Shown here piece by piece: positions 59,201-64,000 of a stretch of DNA of 64,000 nt. This DNA comes from Chimonanthus salicifolius (lineage: Eukaryota; Streptophyta; Magnoliopsida; Laurales; Calycanthaceae), in assembly GCA_013350335.1 (NCBI GenBank), contig CM023541.1, forward strand, positions 63,677,413 through 63,741,412, written 5' to 3'. Under the pieces are notes generated by a model, which worked only from the letters and a program-made list of their open reading frames with translations, searched no databases and was not told the origin of the DNA. The first letter of the stretch is position 1. Each line of letters opens with the position of its first letter. The translations under genes and the position numbers were made by a program.

Positions 59201-62200
59201 GTTTCAATGAGAAATACATTTGATTAATGTAATACCCTGCCCCAGATTAGGCGTGTTTTAACTCGTTAGTTTTGTTTAACCGGTTGATCTCGAGGTTTTC
59301 GGTCAGGGCTTTGAGGAAAGCCCAAGCGAGGCCCAATCCGAGCTCGTAAGCTCAGAGATCCAGCCCGTTCAGCTGAGGGGTATTTTGGTAATTTGCCACT
59401 TGTTATGTATATTTTATAAATTGTGTGATTTGGTGTATATTATTGGTGAATAATGTTATCCTTAATGAAGGATTTGCACTTATTGTTTTAAAATGATTTA
59501 ACTTTCAGAAAATGATATTTAAATATCGCCCGTCGGAACCCCGAAAGAGAGTTTTAATTATTTTAAATAATTTCAGGAAAGAGATAAATTTTGAAAATGG
59601 TATGTGATGATAAACCATTTTAAGAATGATCTAGATATTTCATTTCATTTCAAAATAAGATTTACAAATTAGTTATTTTTACATTTGTTTAAATAAGTAA
59701 TTATGGGTAAAATGTGATTTTTGTTTAAATCAAGGGTTTTTAGTGAGAGATAAAATCTGAAATTTTTATGGTGACCAAGGTTTTCAAAACCTAATCCATC
59801 TGTAAGGTTGGATCAAGTTTTTGAGGTTTTAAATTATTGCTTTTAGTTTTAAAAATCAATTTTTTATAAATTTGGAACTTATCTGCAAATTAGTTTTCGA
59901 TGGAGGGCTGATTTGCAAACAGCAGAAATTTTCCTGAGCACGCCATGCAACGTGCACTGGCTGACCAGCCGGATTTCCGGCCATCATGAGATTTTCCGTC
60001 TCGTCCCATCGAACAACAATTTCCGGCCGGCGAATGATGAACCCCGTCCGTCCCGTCCCATCGTCGTCGCTGCTTGTGCAGCTGATTTCCGGCGTCTCTC
60101 CTGAGAACAATTTCCTATAAATTCAGCCTCCCTCATTCAGTTTGAACTCCCCAGCAGAATTGCATTTCCTCTTTCTTCTCTCTACTCTCTTACTCTTTGT
60201 TTAAATTCCGACCGACCGACCCCTGCTTAGTTTCTGTTTTTCAATTACAGTAAGCTTAAAGGGAGCTTTGTAAAAACCTGAATTTCAGACCAGGAACCAA
60301 AGTGAAGGTATCCATTGCATTCCTTTTTAAATTCTAACCGATTTAGAATCAAACAAAACTGATTTTGACCCTATTTTGATGGAGAAAAACCTGTTTTAAA
60401 TTCTAAAGAAAACCATGGGTTTCATGTACCCGTGAGGATTTGACCTTAAAATCGGATGGCCCAGTGAGCTTCTGAGCTCCAAACCTCTCCCTATGGAAAG
60501 AGGACTCCCAGAGGAGTCCATCAGACCAGACGGATGTGAAAACCGAATCCGGAAAGCCCTCCCTTTCTGGAATCGCATTTGACTCTGTTTCCGCCGTGAC
60601 TGTCTGCTGTGGCAGACAGGTGGAGAAGACGACTCTCGGAAGGTCCGAGAGCCGACCTTCGGACGGTCCGAGCAGTGACCCTCGGACGTTCTGAGCTTCA
60701 ACCTGAAGCCCAGTCCGCCCGAGGCTAGTCAGACCCCTTTCGGAAGGACCGAGCCAGCTCAGAAGGACCGAGCCAGTCCGGAAGGTCCGAACCTCTTCGG
60801 AAGGTCCGAACCCAGTCTTCGGACGTTCCGAGCCTTATAGACCCACCGAGACTTCTGTTTTTTGTTTTTCCTGTTTCGAATGGACTTCAGACGGTCCGAG
60901 ACCCAGTCTTCGGACGATCCGAAGTCAGGCCCCAAGTTCCGAGGCCAGTGACTCAGTTTAGAGTGGTTCGGATGATCCGAAGCCACTGCACCCTGTTCCG
61001 AAGTGATGTTCTGAGGAGCACAATTTTTAAATGAATAAAATATTGTTTGACTACTGTTTGTCCATTACTGATCATAGTTAATGTGTTTGTTTATTTATAA
61101 TGATTTATACCCCCTATTAATTAAAATTGTACTAACCCATTTTTCTCTTATTATTTATAGTGTAAATACTATTGTATACGCTTTCAGTCCGACACTAGTC
61201 GGGAACTGAGTGATTCACTTTCAGGACGACACTGTAGTCGGGCACTGAGTGACCTCGAGGCCTACTCAAAATGTCAGCTCTGGTCCTATCCAGAAGACAA
61301 CCGAGAAGTGACCCGAGGATGTAGACCTTACTCAATAAGTCAATCTGGTCAATGCCCAGAAGACAATATGAGTTTGGACTGAGCCCCTTTTATTATTATA
61401 TTATTATCTTGTTGATGATTTAAAAATGATAGAAACCAAGTAGGAGACTCATTTTCATATACCTCGGATATTTTATGGGAAAACGTTTGATTTCAAAATA
61501 CTATGTATGTGTATGTATTTGTTATGAATTTTGATTGAACACTTGTGTGTTGTTTGAACAGAGACCGCGTAAACCACACATAAACGGTGAGGGAACTTAA
61601 CTCTGCAGATTTTGTAAACAGGTGTTAGATTGGGCAATGAGTGGTTTCGGTTTTGATGAACCCACTCATGTGCCTATACATGGTGCACTATGGTAAGAGT
61701 GCTGTGATGATTATGATATTACGATGTTGATCGTATGTGTATGTAAGACTGCTTCCACGTACCTCGGCTATTGAACCAATATCGGCCATATGAGAGATGG
61801 TTTATGTCTACTGGACCATGGGCGGACCATGTTGTCGTCAGTTGCTGACTTGAAGGTGTTAGTATCGGCTACATTTAAGAGCCGGAGATGTACTTGCAAG
61901 AATGTATTTTGACCGTGTTGGGACTTAATACTGGTCTCAGTGTAGTCGGCAGGCGTTACGGTGGATAATGACAGTGATTGATAGTTTGATGATGTTATTA
62001 TCTTATTTGAGATTATACTTACTGTTATCAAGCATGTGATATTGAACTGTTCCTAACCTGTTTTACTATTTACTTAATGTGCATTGTTAATTATCCTTCA
62101 CTGGGCTAGTTAGCTCATACCACTCACCTTTCAGGCGATGAACCCGAGGAGGAGGACCCTCTCTTTCAGGCTTAGGGCGTTTGAGCTAAAGCAGTGTTTT

Positions 62201-63773
62201 GGGATTCCCCCGGAGGGGAATGCCCTGATCCTTTCTGTTGGTTCTTGGAACCGTTGTCCTTTATTAAGTACCGGATGTGGTACTTAATTTATGTTTAAAT
62301 GTTATAATAGGCTATGTTGCCTTTTGAGACAATGTTATGAATGATTAATCAATGTTTTGTAATGATGAATTAATGGTTGATTTTGTTTACACTATGTGTT
62401 GTTATTGCTTTGTCTATGGGGCAGGCATATGGTACATGTTTGAGTCCACTTGACGGGCTAATGTGTAACCGCTGGGCCTAACTGTTGATCCGGCCCAGTA
62501 AGAATGCCTGTGGTTCAGTTTATCTTCAAAAAAAAAAAAAAAATCAGTCGCGTTCCGGGCCCATCGGTCGGGTCGGGGCGTGACAATTAATATGTTAACA
62601 AGATTAAAGGAGGAGTAGAATTACAAAGGCAACAAGTGATGCAAAGTCTGCAATGATGATAATGATTAATAACTTTTATATTTGTAAGACATATCTATGT
62701 ATCAGGCATTTTGTTGTATCAGACACCTGATATCCATGTCCAATGTTCAACATATTTGTTTTTGTCCAAATAACTGAACTTCCACATATTTACACTAACC
62801 TACCCCTGCTGTTTTTTGTGTGGCTAAGGGCAGGGCCAAATATTTGCAGGTTGAAGAGGATCCTTTTTATTTTCTGCTATTGTTTCCTGTTAATGGCAAA
62901 AACTGATTTATATTATTTGACAGCTTAATCTTTTTTACGGTATGAATTAATAATTTGTTGTTCTCTGAACTTTGTATCACTCCATTGCCATGTTAACAGG
63001 TGGCTGTGAAGGGAAAACCATTACAAGACATAATTGCTGGCATTCTGAAAGAGAAGTGGGATCATGAGAAGATTCGGTTTTCTTTACCACCTTTGATGAC
63101 CCTGGTGAGTTTTTCAACTTCCTGTGCACTCACTTGATTTTTGCCTTTTGGGTAGGGAGTGCCTTATATATATATATATATATATATATACTCCATCAAT
63201 TGCCTTTTGGAAAGTTTTCATCCATGTTAAGATGGCAAGAAGTTCTGATCCATTTGGCACACTTTCTGGAAGCTTACACTGTCAACCATTATGATGGAGT
63301 CCTTTGTCCTTTGGGATGAGATATGTATGGTTCGTTGAAAGAATTGTCAATCATTTGTATGCCAATATAAGTTGAAATACCATTGTAGGAGTATCTGGTG
63401 TGGTTTTATTACTACCTTCATGCTCAAGGATTTCTAAAATTTAGAAATGTGGGTTAACCTTGAAACTCCAAGAAAATGGTTTCCAATTTCATTTTATGTC
63501 GGTAAGGTTTCCTTTAGGTTCTTCCAATTAAATTATGTTTTGCAGCTTCTAGGGGAACCTGGAACTGGAGGATCATCCACGCCATCGATGGTAGGTGCTG
63601 TGAAGCGGTGGCAAACATCTAATCCCCAGGATTCCTTAGAAACATGGAGAAGATTAGCAGAGGCAAATTCATTACTTGAAATGCATCTTAAAATGTTAAA
63701 TGATTTTGCTGAAGAGCAGTGGGAAACATATCAACCTCTTGTTGGAAGCTGCAGCGGTTATACATGTGATAAG
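53231..63773 (+). CDS. PMK: Phosphomevalonate kinase (5' part, gene runs off the window)
   Basis: GHMP-family kinase that phosphorylates mevalonate 5-phosphate to the diphosphate in the mevalonate pathway to isoprenoids; in plants it is reported in peroxisomes. Eight exons are visible: 53231-53241, 54159-54309, 55760-55857, 57044-57156, 57594-57646, 57961-58359, 63000-63104 and 63546-63773, giving 386 aa of about 500. Landmarks are VVSAPGKVLLTGGYLILERP at the start, the ATP-binding GHMP motif KTGLGSSAAMTT (about 186-197), QGKVGSGFDVSAAVYGSQRY, and LGEPGTGGSSTPSMVGAVK. Intron 3 begins with GC (CAAG/GCAAGT). Only the GC donor keeps the frame across that junction. Intron 6 (4.6 kb) contains a 3.36 kb insertion. 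No frame defect is seen, and the C-terminal quarter lies to the right of the window. Confidence 0.95.
54651..54770. repeat. 60-bp tandem duplication in PMK intron 2
   Basis: Unit GATAACTTTGTTCCTTGTCA... at 54651 and 54711, exact 60-bp period, one mismatch. Very recent. Confidence 0.95.
55319..55490. repeat. 85-bp tandem duplication in PMK intron 2
   Basis: GTTCTGCACTGTTTGT-GCAG at 55319 and 55404, each followed by a GAGAGCT-CTTCTTCTTC tract and a GA run. Open frames on both strands here come from the simple repeats. Confidence 0.85.
57686..57849 (-). mobile_element. tRNA-derived SINE, copy 4 (best preserved)
   Basis: On the minus strand: head GGTATAGCTCAACTGGTAAT with a good A box (TAGCTCAACTGG), B box GGTTCGAGTCC about 30 bp later, the family body (GCAGTGGGTATCACCCGTAG, TTTTACATTGGGTTTC), the end CACACGTAAATT and an A-tail. 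It lies in PMK intron 5. This copy shows the tRNA origin of the family. Confidence 0.88.
58360..58400 (+). repeat. (CT)n microsatellite at the PMK intron 6 donor
   Basis: The CT run starts at the second base after the donor GT, so the donor reads GTCTCT, a weak match to consensus. Confidence 0.9.
59228..62585 (+). mobile_element. 3.36 kb LTR-like unit (solo LTR or LARD-like) in PMK intron 6
   Basis: Starts TGTAATACCCTGCCCCAG and ends GTCGGGGCGTGACA (TG...CA). It is flanked by identical 5-bp ATTAA (59223-59227 and 62586-62590), the hallmark of LTR-element integration. Inside, a TATA-like CCTATAAATTC (60113-60123) precedes a CT-rich leader, as in an LTR promoter. An array of GGTCCGA palindromes lies at 60590-60990, and GCTCATACCACTCACCTTTC near 62110 matches the 50840-52937 segment. 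No gag, pol or second LTR is seen. Confidence 0.82.
60600..60990 (+). repeat. Array of imperfect TTCGGACGGTCCGAA palindromes
   Basis: More than ten near-palindromic 12-16-mers of the pattern TTCGGA-NGG/CG-TCCGAA occur in under 400 bp (for example CTCGGAAGGTCCGAG, TTCGGACGGTCCGAG, CAGACGGTCCGAG, TTCGGATGATCCGAA). They are GC-rich against an AT-rich background. Confidence 0.85.
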
Positions 63774-64000
63774 GTTTCTTTTTTAACATTAATTCCCCAA
63801 CTAGTTATTAAGTGAATTAAAAATTTAAATAAAAACATTTGATTCCTAAAATTTGTGAAAATGGTTTACTTTTGGCATAATTAAGTTTGATTCTTCTATT
63901 CGTTAAGGTTGGGTTCCATTGCTTTGAAAGGCTAATTACAAATGTTGAGGGGAAAGAATATACTTAAAATCAATTAGATAGATGAAATGCCCTTCACTAC
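63774..64000 (+). other. PMK intron 8 (partial)
   Basis: Begins at the GTTTCT donor after exon 8; AT-rich to the window edge. Confidence 0.7.

Noticed and set aside
60396..60986. Minus-strand open frames in the PMK intron
   Set aside because: They coincide with the GC-rich palindrome array, which lacks stops by composition; no protein-like conservation is visible.

Overview
This window is nuclear DNA from a flowering plant. The evidence is AT-rich intergenic DNA, multi-exon genes with short exons and GT-AG (two GC-AG) introns, five plant gene families with plant exon layouts, and dense plant-type transposon debris. The species cannot be fixed from the sequence. I see no bacterial, organellar or viral gene block and no CRISPR array.

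Layout. 253-609 (+) is the last exon of an ABHD17-type alpha/beta hydrolase. 0.6-8.7 kb is intergenic, with MITEs, tRNA-derived SINEs and a LINE tail. 8.75-14.7 kb (+) is a cellulose synthase-like D (CSLD) gene with a repeat-bearing leader intron and three +1 frameshifts. 17.0-20.0 kb (-) is an intact XTH30-like xyloglucan endotransglucosylase/hydrolase. 24.1-32.2 kb (-) is an intact class II (4CL3-like) 4-coumarate:CoA ligase. Its first intron has swallowed a 3.1 kb hAT element, and its promoter/leader is tandemly duplicated. 32.5-41.1 kb is intergenic and holds a TRIM retroelement and several MITEs. 41.3-46.9 kb (+) is an intact group G bZIP (GBF/bZIP16/68-like). 46.9-53.2 kb is intergenic and ends in a long-terminal-repeat segment. 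53.2 kb to the right edge (+) is phosphomevalonate kinase, still open at the window end; its sixth intron carries a 3.36 kb LTR-like insertion.

How the genes relate. CSLD (wall glucan/mannan synthesis), XTH (xyloglucan remodelling) and 4CL (phenylpropanoid CoA-esters) sit side by side within about 22 kb, so this stretch is enriched in cell-wall and phenylpropanoid functions. They lie on different strands with separate promoters, so co-regulation is only a hypothesis. The bZIP belongs to the G-box-binding class, and G-box cores occur upstream of both the bZIP and CSLD. Phosphomevalonate kinase belongs to the mevalonate pathway and has no evident link to the others.

The most distinctive signals are mobile-element structures that can be read to the base. 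One is a hAT-type MITE family built from ATCGGCCGATAT-like palindromes, with at least five insertions whose 8-bp target duplications are visible. Others are a hAT element containing a nested MITE, a miniature LTR retroelement with an intact primer-binding site, and a 3.36 kb TG...CA unit with a 5-bp target duplication that carries an array of small GGTCCGA palindromes.
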